This document shows positions 53,509 to 62,795 of a stretch of 64,000 nt of DNA, piece by piece. The notes below the pieces were generated by a model, which was not told the DNA's origin, ran no database searches, and worked only from the letters and a program-made list of their open reading frames with translations. Each line of letters opens with the position of its first letter. Positions within the stretch are counted from its first letter, which is position 1. The stretch covers positions 1-64,000 of the forward strand of contig JAFQRH010000017.1 of NCBI GenBank assembly GCA_017410165.1, written 5' to 3'. The position numbers were made by a program, and so were the translations under genes. This stretch comes from Alistipes sp. (GTDB taxonomy: Bacteria > Bacteroidota > Bacteroidia > Bacteroidales > Rikenellaceae).

Positions 53509-53825
53509 CTACTCACGCTATATGGGGTGAGGCGGTGGGTGGCGAGGTGCAAAACTCTACTCACGCTATATGAGAGGGTGCGATGTGGGTGGCGGGGTGC
53601 AAAACTCTACTCACGCTATATGGTGGCGTGGTGGTGGGTGTGGGCGCAAAAACCTACTCACGCTATATGAGAGGGTGCAATGTGGGGAGGGGTAGCGTGG
53701 TGTGTGAAAGACGGACTCTGTTGGTAAAAACTTTCCCTAAACTCCCTAAACTCCTTAAACTCCCTACTCACGCTATATGGGGCGTGGTGGTGGGTGTGGG
53801 CGCAAAAACCTACTCACGCTATATG
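53509..53825. repeat. Array of six CTACTCACGCTATATG repeats
   Basis: The 16-mer CTACTCACGCTATATG occurs at 53509, 53557, 53607, 53654, 53764 and 53810, mostly 46-50 bases apart, with related G-rich DNA between. A 45-base stretch is repeated exactly (53625-53669 and 53781-53825), about 156 bases apart. No reading frame here is credible as a gene. The interval from rsfS to the BspA-like gene (53393-54049) holds this array, the A/C-rich repeats and the terminator. Confidence 0.8.
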
Positions 53826-53972
53826 GGGCAGGGTACGTATGGACGGGTCGCACGAAAGACTCTGTCGGTGGAAAACTTTCCCTAAACTCCCTAAATTCCT
53901 TAAATTCATTAAATTCCTTAAACTCCCTACCAAAAAAAGAGAATTTAGAGAGTTTAAGGAGTTTAGAGAGAA
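53736..53972. repeat. CTCCCTAAA-type short repeats and inverted repeat
   Basis: Blocks of 9-11-base units such as CTCCCTAAA and CTCCTTAAA occur at 53736-53765 and 53881-53930. Complementary GGAGTTTA units at 53942-53972 allow a long imperfect hairpin around 53933-53940. Confidence 0.6.
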
Positions 53973-53991
53973 CATACCCGCCATAAAAGCG

Positions 53992-54026
53992 ACAACCGCA
54001 AGGGCTTGAATGCTCCTTGCGGTTGT
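53992..54026 (-). terminator. Terminator of the BspA-like gene
   Basis: A 12-bp stem (ACAACCGCAAGG at 53992-54003 with 54015-54026) and 11-nt loop, 24 bases past the stop codon. The T-run on the minus strand is short (CTTTTA). Confidence 0.6.
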
Positions 54027-54049
54027 TTGTGTGTTAGTGGAACGCCTGC

Positions 54050-55297
54050 TTAAAACTCGTACGGATAGATTGCCGAAGCATACCCTCTCCAATATGGCTT
54101 TGATTTATATGCATCAACCGATGCTGTCGGTACATAAATTTTGCGGTCGGAAGAGTTGTTGTCGAATACAGAACTACTGCCCAAACTTGGCGGCGTAGTT
54201 GGTTTGCAATATACCTCTTTCAGCGCGTCGCAATCTCTGAATGCATTATCTCCAATCGTCGTTACGCCATTTCCGATTGTAACACTTGTCAGCGCGTCGC
54301 AACGGCTGAATGCACAAAATACAATCGTCGTCACGCTATCGGGGATTGTAACACTTGTCAGCGCGGAGCAATCCCAGAATGCAGAATTGCCAATCTCAGT
54401 CACGCCATTTCCGATTGTAACACTTGTCAGCGCGTCGCAATCTCTGAATGCATTATTTCCAATCGTCGTTACGCCATTTCCGATTGTAACACTTGTCAGC
54501 GAGGAGCAACTGTGGAATGCTGAACTACCAATCGTCGTCACGCTATCTGGGATTGTATATTCGGTTAATCCGGCAGGGGCAAAAGAGTTTAATACGCCAT
54601 CCACAATCAAACAACGATTATCCTCCGACGCAAATTTGCCATAGAATGTTTTCAGCGCGTCGCAATATCTGAATGCAGGACTTCCAATCGTCGTCACGCT
54701 ATCTGGAATTGTAACACTTGTCAGCGAGGAGCAACTGTGGAATGCTGAACTACCAATCGTCGTCACGCTATCTGGGATTGTATATTCGGTTAATCCGGCA
54801 GGTGCAAAATAGGTTAATACACCATCTACAATCAAACAACGATTATCCGCCGAAGCAAATTTGCCATAAAATGCTGTCAGCGCGGAGCAATAGGCGAATG
54901 CTTCACTTCCAATCGTCGTCACGCTATTTCCAATTGTAACACTTGTCAGCGCGGTGCAATCGTAGAAAGCACCATATCCAATCGTCGTCACGCTATCGGG
55001 AATTGTAACACTTGTCAGCGAGGAGCAATCGTAGAATGCCCAATTTCCAATCGTCGTCACATCTCCATCAAAGGTTATTACGCCAACTCCATTTTCGTAG
55101 GTGTTAGAGGTGATATTTGCCCCGAAGAGTTGCATAGCAGTAGCATTGCTATTAAGGTTGCCACTATATGGCTCGATAACATTTCCATCCGAAGATGTGT
55201 ACCAAATCACGTTGTTAGTAATTGGCATTTCAAGCGTGTCGGTTGAGCAAGCAGCGAGAGCGGTCGCCGCGAGTGCAAAAAGGAAAAAGCGTTTCAT
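54050..55297 (-). CDS. BspA-type leucine-rich-repeat lipoprotein
   Basis: 415 residues. The signal ends in LAAC, a lipobox. The body has ten repeats of about 23 residues with the pattern AFxxCxxLTSVTIPDSVTTIG, the LRR_5/BspA type. Two inserts (AFYGKFASADNRCLIVDGVL and a copy) break the array. The last 30 residues (IYVPTASVDAYKSKPYWRGYASAIYPYEF region) are the usual BspA-like end. Such proteins sit on the cell surface and bind host or microbial partners. DNA copies inside the gene are nearly identical. Confidence 0.9.
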   Translation of the reverse strand: MKRFFLFALAATALAACSTDTLEMPITNNVIWYTSSDGNVIEPYSGNLNSNATAMQLFGANITSNTYENGVGVITFDGDVTTIGNWAFYDCSSLTSVTIPDSVTTIGYGAFYDCTALTSVTIGNSVTTIGSEAFAYCSALTAFYGKFASADNRCLIVDGVLTYFAPAGLTEYTIPDSVTTIGSSAFHSCSSLTSVTIPDSVTTIGSPAFRYCDALKTFYGKFASEDNRCLIVDGVLNSFAPAGLTEYTIPDSVTTIGSSAFHSCSSLTSVTIGNGVTTIGNNAFRDCDALTSVTIGNGVTEIGNSAFWDCSALTSVTIPDSVTTIVFCAFSRCDALTSVTIGNGVTTIGDNAFRDCDALKEVYCKPTTPPSLGSSSVFDNNSSDRKIYVPTASVDAYKSKPYWRGYASAIYPYEF

Positions 55298-55326
55298 ATA
55301 TTAAGATGTGTTTTTGCAGGGTTATA

Positions 55327-56220
55327 CTATTTCTTGCCGACGCACTCCGAGATGGTCGAGCGCAGGGCATCGACAATCGACTTTTTGACGTAGGTACGGC
55401 GGATGGCAAGCGAGATTTTACGCGACGAAGCACCCTTAAAGAGCGTCTTGACCTGGCGCGCACGCTCCTTCGGGATATATTCGAGCGACATCTCCGGAAT
55501 AATCGTGATGCACGACGTACAATCAACAATACGCATAAGCGTATCGAGCGAGCCCGACTCGAAATAGTAGCGCGACGGCAACGAGTGGCGTGCCTGGCAG
55601 AGTTCGAGCACCTGGTCGCGCATACAGTTACCGACGCTCAACAGCACAAGATCGCGCATATCGATATCCTCGATGCGGATATTGGCACGATTGAAGAGCG
55701 CATTCGACGGCGAAACGTAGGCATAGAAGCGGTCGTCGAACAGGTCATACTCGATAATACCCTCGCCACACGTACCTCCGGCAACAAGCGCAACGTCGAT
55801 ACGGTCGCGATTCAGTGCGTCGATAATATGCTCGGTCTTCATTTCGCGCACCTCCAACTCTACCTTCGGATAGCGTTGCACAAACTCCGGAATGAATTTA
55901 TGGAGCAGATAGGGGGCGATGGTCGGAATGACACCCAGACGGATTTTGCCCGCAATCTCGCCTTTGAGTTGCGAAACCACCTCCTTTATCGAGTTATACT
56001 CCTTCAACGCCTCTCGCGCCTGTGCCAAAACCACTTCGCCCGCCTCGGTCGGGATGACCGGCTTTTTCGAGCGGTCGAGCAGCATCACACCCAACTCCTC
56101 TTCGAGCGACTTAATCTGCATACTCAGAGATGGTTGCGTTACGAAACAATGGTCGGCAGCAATCGAAAAACTACCAAAGTTGGCAACTGCCAGAAAGTAT
56201 TCAAGTTGGATTATTGTCAT
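55327..56220 (-). CDS. oxyR: LysR-type peroxide sensor OxyR
   Basis: 297 residues. The N-terminal winged HTH has LEYFLAVANFGSFSIAADHCFVTQPSLSMQIKSLEEELG. The C-terminal sensor domain has Cys199 and Cys208 in VGNCMRDQVLELCQA, the same positions and spacing as the disulfide-forming pair of E. coli OxyR. It should turn on peroxide defence genes when oxidised. The desulfoferrodoxin and ferritin genes are far away in the window, so linkage is not implied. Confidence 0.92.
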   Translation of the reverse strand: MTIIQLEYFLAVANFGSFSIAADHCFVTQPSLSMQIKSLEEELGVMLLDRSKKPVIPTEAGEVVLAQAREALKEYNSIKEVVSQLKGEIAGKIRLGVIPTIAPYLLHKFIPEFVQRYPKVELEVREMKTEHIIDALNRDRIDVALVAGGTCGEGIIEYDLFDDRFYAYVSPSNALFNRANIRIEDIDMRDLVLLSVGNCMRDQVLELCQARHSLPSRYYFESGSLDTLMRIVDCTSCITIIPEMSLEYIPKERARQVKTLFKGASSRKISLAIRRTYVKKSIVDALRSTISECVGKK

Positions 56221-56243
56221 ACATCAAAACATTATCTTTACGA

Positions 56244-56274
56244 CAAAAGTATAAAAAAAAATTATACTTGCAAA
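56244..56274 (-). promoter_or_regulatory. Promoter of oxyR
   Basis: TTTG (complement of 56271-56274), 19 nt, TACTTTTG (complement of 56244-56251): full consensus match. Confidence 0.65.
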
Positions 56275-56307
56275 GCCAAACCTCGCTAATCGAATTTATT
56301 TTCATAA

Positions 56308-57525
<1,218 letters not shown>

Positions 57526-57528
57526 ACA

Positions 57529-59370
57529 GTGCGCTCGACAGAGAGGGCCGAGCAGCAGACGAAAGTGATTGAAGAGTCGAAATATATCAAAGCAGCCGGC
57601 AGGGATAAGATTTATCGCTGGTTTCTGCGCATCACGCAACGCCTGAGCGAGCGACAGATGCTCGCCATACTCGCCGTTGTGGTGGGCTTGGCTGCCGGTG
57701 TCGGCACCTACCTGTTCGAGGTGTTGCTGCACCTGATTAAGAGTTGTCTGGTCAATTGGTTCGATGTCGATACGTTCCACTTCCTCTACCTGATTTATCC
57801 CGCCGTCGGTATCGTACTTGCGACGCTGTTCGTGAAGTACATCGTCAAGGATAATATCTCGGAGGGCGTGACGCGCGTTCTCTACGCAATGTCGCGCCGT
57901 GGGTCGCGCATCGCGGGCCACAACTGCTGGACGTCGATTGTCGGCGGTGCTACGACCATCGGTTTTGGTGGTTCGGTAGGTCCCGAGGCACCGATTGTGC
58001 TGACCGGTGCCGCCATCGGCTCGAATATCGGAAAACTCGCCAAACTCAACTATCGCAACATCACGCTGTTGCTATGTTGCGGTGCGGGTGCGGCCGTTGC
58101 ATCAATCTTCAAAGCACCAATTACGGGCGTGGTATTCGTGCTCGAAATTCTGATGCTCGACATCACGTCGGCTTCGGTTATTCCGCTACTTATCTCCTCT
58201 GTCACAGCCACCACGATAGCCATCGTGCTGCGCGGTTTCGACCCGATTATCTCCGTGTCGCTCACCGCAGCCGATGCCTTCCAAATCAAGCAGATACCGC
58301 TATTCATTCTGCTCGGCGCCATCTGCGGAGGCATATCCTATTACTTTACGCGCACGAATGCCGCCATAGCCAAACGCATCGGCGGCATCGACAACCAATA
58401 CAAGCGTTGGGCAATCGCCGGCGCGATACTCGGTATGCTGATATTCGTCTTCCCACCACTCTACGGCGAGGGTTACGAGGCATTCGTATCGCTGATGCAC
58501 GGCGACAAAAGCACGATATTCGAGAACTCGCTCTTCTACGACTTCAAACACATCGAGTGGGTTGTACTCATATACGTCATCGCCATCATCTTCTTCAAGG
58601 TCGTAGCGATGGCGACGACCAATGCCGCAGGCGGTGTCGGCGGAACATTCGCACCATCGCTCTTTGTCGGTGCATTTACCGGTGCAGCATTGGCTCTGCT
58701 GTGCAACACCTGTTTCGGATGGAATCTCTCGCTGGCAACATATACGCTGGTCGGTATGGCGGGTGTGATGGCGGGCGTGATGAATGCGCCACTGACCTCG
58801 ATATTCCTTATCGCCGAACTATCGAACGGCTACGGGCTCTTCATCCCGCTGATGATTGTCGCCTGCATCGCCTTTGCTATCGGCTACTATCTCGACCCCG
58901 ACTCCATATACACCAAGCGTCTGCGTCAGCGTGGCGAACTGCTCACACACGACAAAGACCAATCGGTATTTGTCTTTCTGCACCTCGATGAGTTGATGGA
59001 GACCGACTTTGTCCGGCTCAAAGAGCACTTCACGCTCGGCGACGTGGTCTCGATTATCGCCTCGGCACGCCGCAACATATTTCCGGTCATCGACAACTTC
59101 GGTCGCCTGCTCGGCATCGTTCAGTTGGATGACCTGCGCGAGGATATGTTCAAACGCGAGAAGTGGGGACGACCAATCACCCACTATATGATTCAGCCAC
59201 CGGACAAGATTCTGGAACACGAACTCGTGCAGGAGGTATTGCCTCGTTTCGAGCAAAACCATACGTGGATGTTGCCGGTTGTCGATAAGGAGAATCGCTA
59301 TCGTGGCTTTATCTCCAAGTCGAAGATTCTTAACGCATACCGCGAACAGTTAGTCAAGATTTCGCAATAA
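57529..59370 (+). CDS. ClC-family chloride channel/antiporter with CBS domains
   Basis: 613 residues starting with GTG. The membrane part has about ten helices. GPEAP (151-155) is the selectivity/gating motif with Glu153 in the place of the E. coli gating glutamate, and GGTFAPSLFVGA is the second conserved loop. Two CBS domains fill residues about 470-605, normally a nucleotide- or ionic-strength-sensing tail. Transport of Cl- with or without protons cannot be told apart from the sequence alone. Overlapping start region with the trpS stop suggests an operon. Confidence 0.92.
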   Translation: MRSTERAEQQTKVIEESKYIKAAGRDKIYRWFLRITQRLSERQMLAILAVVVGLAAGVGTYLFEVLLHLIKSCLVNWFDVDTFHFLYLIYPAVGIVLATLFVKYIVKDNISEGVTRVLYAMSRRGSRIAGHNCWTSIVGGATTIGFGGSVGPEAPIVLTGAAIGSNIGKLAKLNYRNITLLLCCGAGAAVASIFKAPITGVVFVLEILMLDITSASVIPLLISSVTATTIAIVLRGFDPIISVSLTAADAFQIKQIPLFILLGAICGGISYYFTRTNAAIAKRIGGIDNQYKRWAIAGAILGMLIFVFPPLYGEGYEAFVSLMHGDKSTIFENSLFYDFKHIEWVVLIYVIAIIFFKVVAMATTNAAGGVGGTFAPSLFVGAFTGAALALLCNTCFGWNLSLATYTLVGMAGVMAGVMNAPLTSIFLIAELSNGYGLFIPLMIVACIAFAIGYYLDPDSIYTKRLRQRGELLTHDKDQSVFVFLHLDELMETDFVRLKEHFTLGDVVSIIASARRNIFPVIDNFGRLLGIVQLDDLREDMFKREKWGRPITHYMIQPPDKILEHELVQEVLPRFEQNHTWMLPVVDKENRYRGFISKSKILNAYREQLVKISQ

Positions 59371-59409
59371 ACGCCGCAACCACAGATGGGGGGGGGTAAA
59401 AGACCGACA

Positions 59410-60075
59410 ATGACAACCAATATGAAGGATATAAAGTGTGTGCTGCTCGACTTCGACGGCACGACAGCCGACACGTCGCAGAGTATTATCCACTGCGTAA
59501 ATCGGGTTTTAGAGCCGATGGGCGCGGCGGCAGAGCCGGCAAAGGTGGCACGCATCACGGGCTATGCTCTGCACGACGTCTTCCGCCTCCTGCTGGGGGA
59601 TGGCAACGAGCCACTCATCGACCAATGCGTTCAATCATACAGCCGCTTCTACGCAAGCGAAGGGCTCGGAATGATTACACTCTTTCCGAACGTACTCGAC
59701 ACGCTCGGCCGATTGCGCGCAGCCGGCATCAAGACAGCCATCGCAACCAATAATCTCACCCCCGTAATCGACGACGTAGCCGACCGCTTGGATATGCGCC
59801 GACATCTGGACGAAATCGTATGCATCGACCAAGTTGCCGAGGGCAAACCTGCGCCCGACATTGCGTTGGAGGCGATGCGCCGTTTAGGTTGCAAGCCCGA
59901 CGAGACGCTGATGGTCGGCGACTCGGTGCTCGATATCCGAATGGGCATAGCGGCCTCGTGTCACACGTGCGGCGTAACCTACGGCAGTAATCCTCGCGAG
60001 GTGCTGGCAGAGGCAGGTGCGGAGTATCTGGTGGACGACTTTGCGGAGGTGGCAAAAATTATTTTGGGAGAGTAG
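59410..60075 (+). CDS. HAD-family phosphatase (phosphoglycolate phosphatase-like)
   Basis: 221 residues from MTTNMKDIKCVLLDFDGTTADT, with an alternative start four codons later. HAD motif I DFDGT, motif II IATNN, motif III K in AEGKPAPDIALEA and motif IV VGDSVLDIRMGIAA are present; the cap is the small helical type. It follows the channel gene by 39 bases with a G-run in between. Substrate unknown; 2-phosphoglycolate is the family default. Confidence 0.88.
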   Translation: MTTNMKDIKCVLLDFDGTTADTSQSIIHCVNRVLEPMGAAAEPAKVARITGYALHDVFRLLLGDGNEPLIDQCVQSYSRFYASEGLGMITLFPNVLDTLGRLRAAGIKTAIATNNLTPVIDDVADRLDMRRHLDEIVCIDQVAEGKPAPDIALEAMRRLGCKPDETLMVGDSVLDIRMGIAASCHTCGVTYGSNPREVLAEAGAEYLVDDFAEVAKIILGE

Positions 60076-60078
60076 GCA

Positions 60079-60534
60079 ATGGCAGCAATCACAATATACA
60101 CAGACGGCTCGTCACTCGGCAATCCGGGTGCGGGTGGTTATGGCGTGGTACTCATCAGCGGTCCACACCGCAAGGAGCTCTCGGCGGGATTCCGACAGAC
60201 GACCAACAACCGAATGGAGCTGATGGCGGTCTGCGTAGCGTTGGAGGCACTCAAATTCGACGGCTCGGATGTAACGATATACTCCGACTCGAAATATGTC
60301 GTCGATGCCGTATCGAAGGGGTGGGTCTTCGGCTGGGAGCGCAAACACTTCTCGGGCAAAAAGAATCCCGACCTCTGGGCACGTTTCCTACGCGCATATC
60401 GTCGCCACCACGTCCGCTTCGTATGGGTTAAGGGGCACGCCGAGACCGTCGAAAACAACCGTTGTGATGCGCTTGCCGTAGCAGCCGCAGGAGGTGCCGT
60501 GCTGCTCGAAGATGTGGGCTACCAACCCGAATAG
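60079..60534 (+). CDS. rnhA: Ribonuclease HI
   Basis: 151 residues. Cuts RNA in RNA-DNA hybrids. The DEDD residues are Asp9 (YTDGSS), Glu47 (NRMELMA), Asp70 (YSDSKYVV) and Asp130 (ENNRCDALA), with His120 nearby. The basic handle region is short. It starts 3 bases after the HAD gene. Confidence 0.96.
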   Translation: MAAITIYTDGSSLGNPGAGGYGVVLISGPHRKELSAGFRQTTNNRMELMAVCVALEALKFDGSDVTIYSDSKYVVDAVSKGWVFGWERKHFSGKKNPDLWARFLRAYRRHHVRFVWVKGHAETVENNRCDALAVAAAGGAVLLEDVGYQPE

Positions 60535-60636
60535 CACCTCGCACAAACAATCGTACCGACTCACCTTCCCTCCCGTCGCTCTTGTTTTGCATAGGATTTG
60601 CAGGGGCAACTATCCATCAAACATATCTCTGTCACG

Positions 60637-61656
60637 ATGGATAACAACCTGCTCAGCGAACAACTCTCATACAACGGCGACACGCAAACCGTAACTCACG
60701 TTCACCGAATCGATTACAACGGCTCCACAATCGAGGAGAGCACCGGCAACATCATCGACACGTTTCGTCCGCGCAGCAAGACGACAACGAGTTGGATTCG
60801 CATACACGGACTGCGCGACACGGCTCTAATCGAGTCGATTTGTCGGGCATTCAACATAGATTTTCTCGTAACACAAGATATTCTCAACGTCAATCACCCC
60901 TGCAAGGTCGAGAGCCATACCGACTACAACTTCATCGTAGCAAAACAGATTGGGACAGACGAAGAGCAGATGCACCTATGTTTGGTACAGGGGGCGAACT
61001 TCGTGCTCACGTTTGCCGAGAGCGAATCGACACTCTTCGACGAGGTGCGAACGGCCATAACCAAGAACGTATTACGCATACGCTCCCGCTCGGCCGACTA
61101 TCTGCTGTCGGTGTTGATGAACACCATCGCAGGCAACTATGTTGCTGTCGGGCAGAATATTGCAGACACATTGGACGACATCGAAACCGAGTTGCTTGGC
61201 GAACAGAACGGGGACGAGGTCGGGTCGCGCATTCAGGCACAGCGTCGGCGATATATGGAGTTGAAGCGAGTTGTGATGCCTCTACGCGAGCAGTTTCCGC
61301 GCCTTGCGCACGCCGAAGCGCAACTCGTTGCAAAGAGCACCCACCCGTTCCTCGGCGATGTGAACGACCATCTGACATACGTTGCACAAGTGATTGAGGG
61401 TTGCCGCGAAACGCTCACTTCGCTGGTCGATCTCTACGTCTCGAACACCGGACTGCGCACCAACGATATAATGATGCAACTGACCATCGTATCGACAATC
61501 TTCATTCCGCTGACCTTTTTGGTCGGCGTGTGGGGTATGAATTTTCGATATATGCCGGAGTTGGAGTGGCGATACGGCTACCCTGCCGCGTGGCTGCTGA
61601 TGATTGTAATCGGCTTCACCGTATATGCCATTCTCAAACGGCGACGATGGATGTAG
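60637..61656 (+). CDS. corA: CorA-family magnesium/cobalt transporter
   Basis: 339 residues from MDNNLLSEQLSYNG; a longer upstream frame looks unconserved. Large N-terminal soluble domain, long stalk helix (about 220-290), two C-terminal membrane helices and the selectivity motif GMN (in VGVWGMNFRYMPEL). It forms a pentameric Mg2+ channel in the inner membrane. Confidence 0.94.
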   Translation: MDNNLLSEQLSYNGDTQTVTHVHRIDYNGSTIEESTGNIIDTFRPRSKTTTSWIRIHGLRDTALIESICRAFNIDFLVTQDILNVNHPCKVESHTDYNFIVAKQIGTDEEQMHLCLVQGANFVLTFAESESTLFDEVRTAITKNVLRIRSRSADYLLSVLMNTIAGNYVAVGQNIADTLDDIETELLGEQNGDEVGSRIQAQRRRYMELKRVVMPLREQFPRLAHAEAQLVAKSTHPFLGDVNDHLTYVAQVIEGCRETLTSLVDLYVSNTGLRTNDIMMQLTIVSTIFIPLTFLVGVWGMNFRYMPELEWRYGYPAAWLLMIVIGFTVYAILKRRRWM

Positions 61657-61722
61657 TGCGTGCGAGCAGACGACGCGAGGCAGAAAAAAAGATAGAAAAT
61701 TTCAGAAAAATTTCAAAAAAAG

Positions 61723-62592
61723 TTAGGCGTGGCGAAACTCCGATGGCGACATTCCCGTACGGCTCTTGAAGAGTGTCGAGAAGTACTCCGGACTCTCGAA
61801 GCAGAGTTTGTAGGATATCTCTTTGATTGAGATTGTCGAGCCACGCAACAACTCCTTGGCGCGGAACAGACGCAGATTGATGAAATACTGTGCCGGAGCC
61901 ATTCCCGTATATCGCTTGAAGATGTGGCGGAAGGTCGAATAACTTATATTAAGGTATGCAGCAACATCCGGCATCGTAATATCGCGCTCGACCGCCTCCT
62001 GCATATAGACCCTCGCACGCGCCACGATGTCGGGCATCACGCCGTGCGTCTGCATACTGTTGTTGCGCGATGTCATAAACATCAGCCCGAGCAGATGATT
62101 AACCACACCGGCAAGCAGTTGCTGAAAGAAGGGCTCTTGGCGGGTTGCTTGCTCGATTGCCTCCTTATACAGCGCAATAATCGTCTGATTGATACCGATT
62201 TGATACATCGGCTTATCTATCGAAAAGAAGCCCTCCCTTACGCGATGGTCGATGTTCGCACCGCGAAAACCAATCCAATACTCCGACCACCCCGTCGCGC
62301 TATCGGGGGCGTAGGTGTGCCACTCGCCCGGAAAGAGCAAAAACATATCGCCGGCACGCACTGCGTGGCGACCCGACGACGAGGTCTCCAACTCGCCCTC
62401 ACCCTCAACGATATAGACCAGCTGATACTCCTGCAACACTCGTCCTCGTTCGGGGCGGAACATATACTCGCGATTGTGCAACGCCGGCGGATACTGCTCG
62501 CCCGGTTTAACGCTCTGAAAGCCAACCGTGCTGACCATCAACCCCCAACGCTCGTCGGAGAGGTTTTGCGCTATATATTTTATAGGTTCCAT
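61723..62592 (-). CDS. AraC-family transcriptional regulator
   Basis: 289 residues. The N-terminal cupin-type sensor (residues about 20-150, GRHAVRAGDMFLLFPGEWHTY) and C-terminal double HTH (190-287, TMPDVAAYLNISYSTFRHIFKRYTGMAPAQYFINLRLFRAKELL) are plain. It is divergent from a rhamnulokinase gene, so it probably senses L-rhamnose or a related sugar and activates it, as RhaS/RhaR do. The effector is not shown by sequence. Confidence 0.92.
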   Translation of the reverse strand: MEPIKYIAQNLSDERWGLMVSTVGFQSVKPGEQYPPALHNREYMFRPERGRVLQEYQLVYIVEGEGELETSSSGRHAVRAGDMFLLFPGEWHTYAPDSATGWSEYWIGFRGANIDHRVREGFFSIDKPMYQIGINQTIIALYKEAIEQATRQEPFFQQLLAGVVNHLLGLMFMTSRNNSMQTHGVMPDIVARARVYMQEAVERDITMPDVAAYLNISYSTFRHIFKRYTGMAPAQYFINLRLFRAKELLRGSTISIKEISYKLCFESPEYFSTLFKSRTGMSPSEFRHA

Positions 62593-62756
62593 AACAATAT
62601 TCTTTGTTGTTTTTTCGACAGCCGCCTCACACGCGAGCGCACATTCGGCATTTACCTTTTACAATTTTAACCATTTTTTGCGAGTCGGGAAAGAGTTTAG
62701 ACATTTTTTTAAGGCATTAGGACAAAAAACAAAGTACAAAAGCCGCTTTTTACCGA

Positions 62757-62764
62757 TAACTTTG
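62757..62764 (+). promoter_or_regulatory. Probable -7 element of the rhamnulokinase gene
   Basis: TAACTTTG at 62757-62764, 32 bases before the start codon. No TTTG lies at the correct distance, which suits a promoter needing an activator such as the divergent AraC protein. Confidence 0.45.
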
Positions 62765-62795
62765 TATAAGAAAGTGTAAAAAACATCACTAACCT

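Noticed and set aside
53509..53825. Possible CRISPR array
   Set aside because: The 16-base unit is too short, the intervals between copies resemble each other, and one 45-base interval is repeated exactly. No cas genes are near.
53583..54009. Frames in the repeat array giving KTYSRYM-like peptides
   Set aside because: All three frames are open only because the unit lacks stops; low complexity and no start context.
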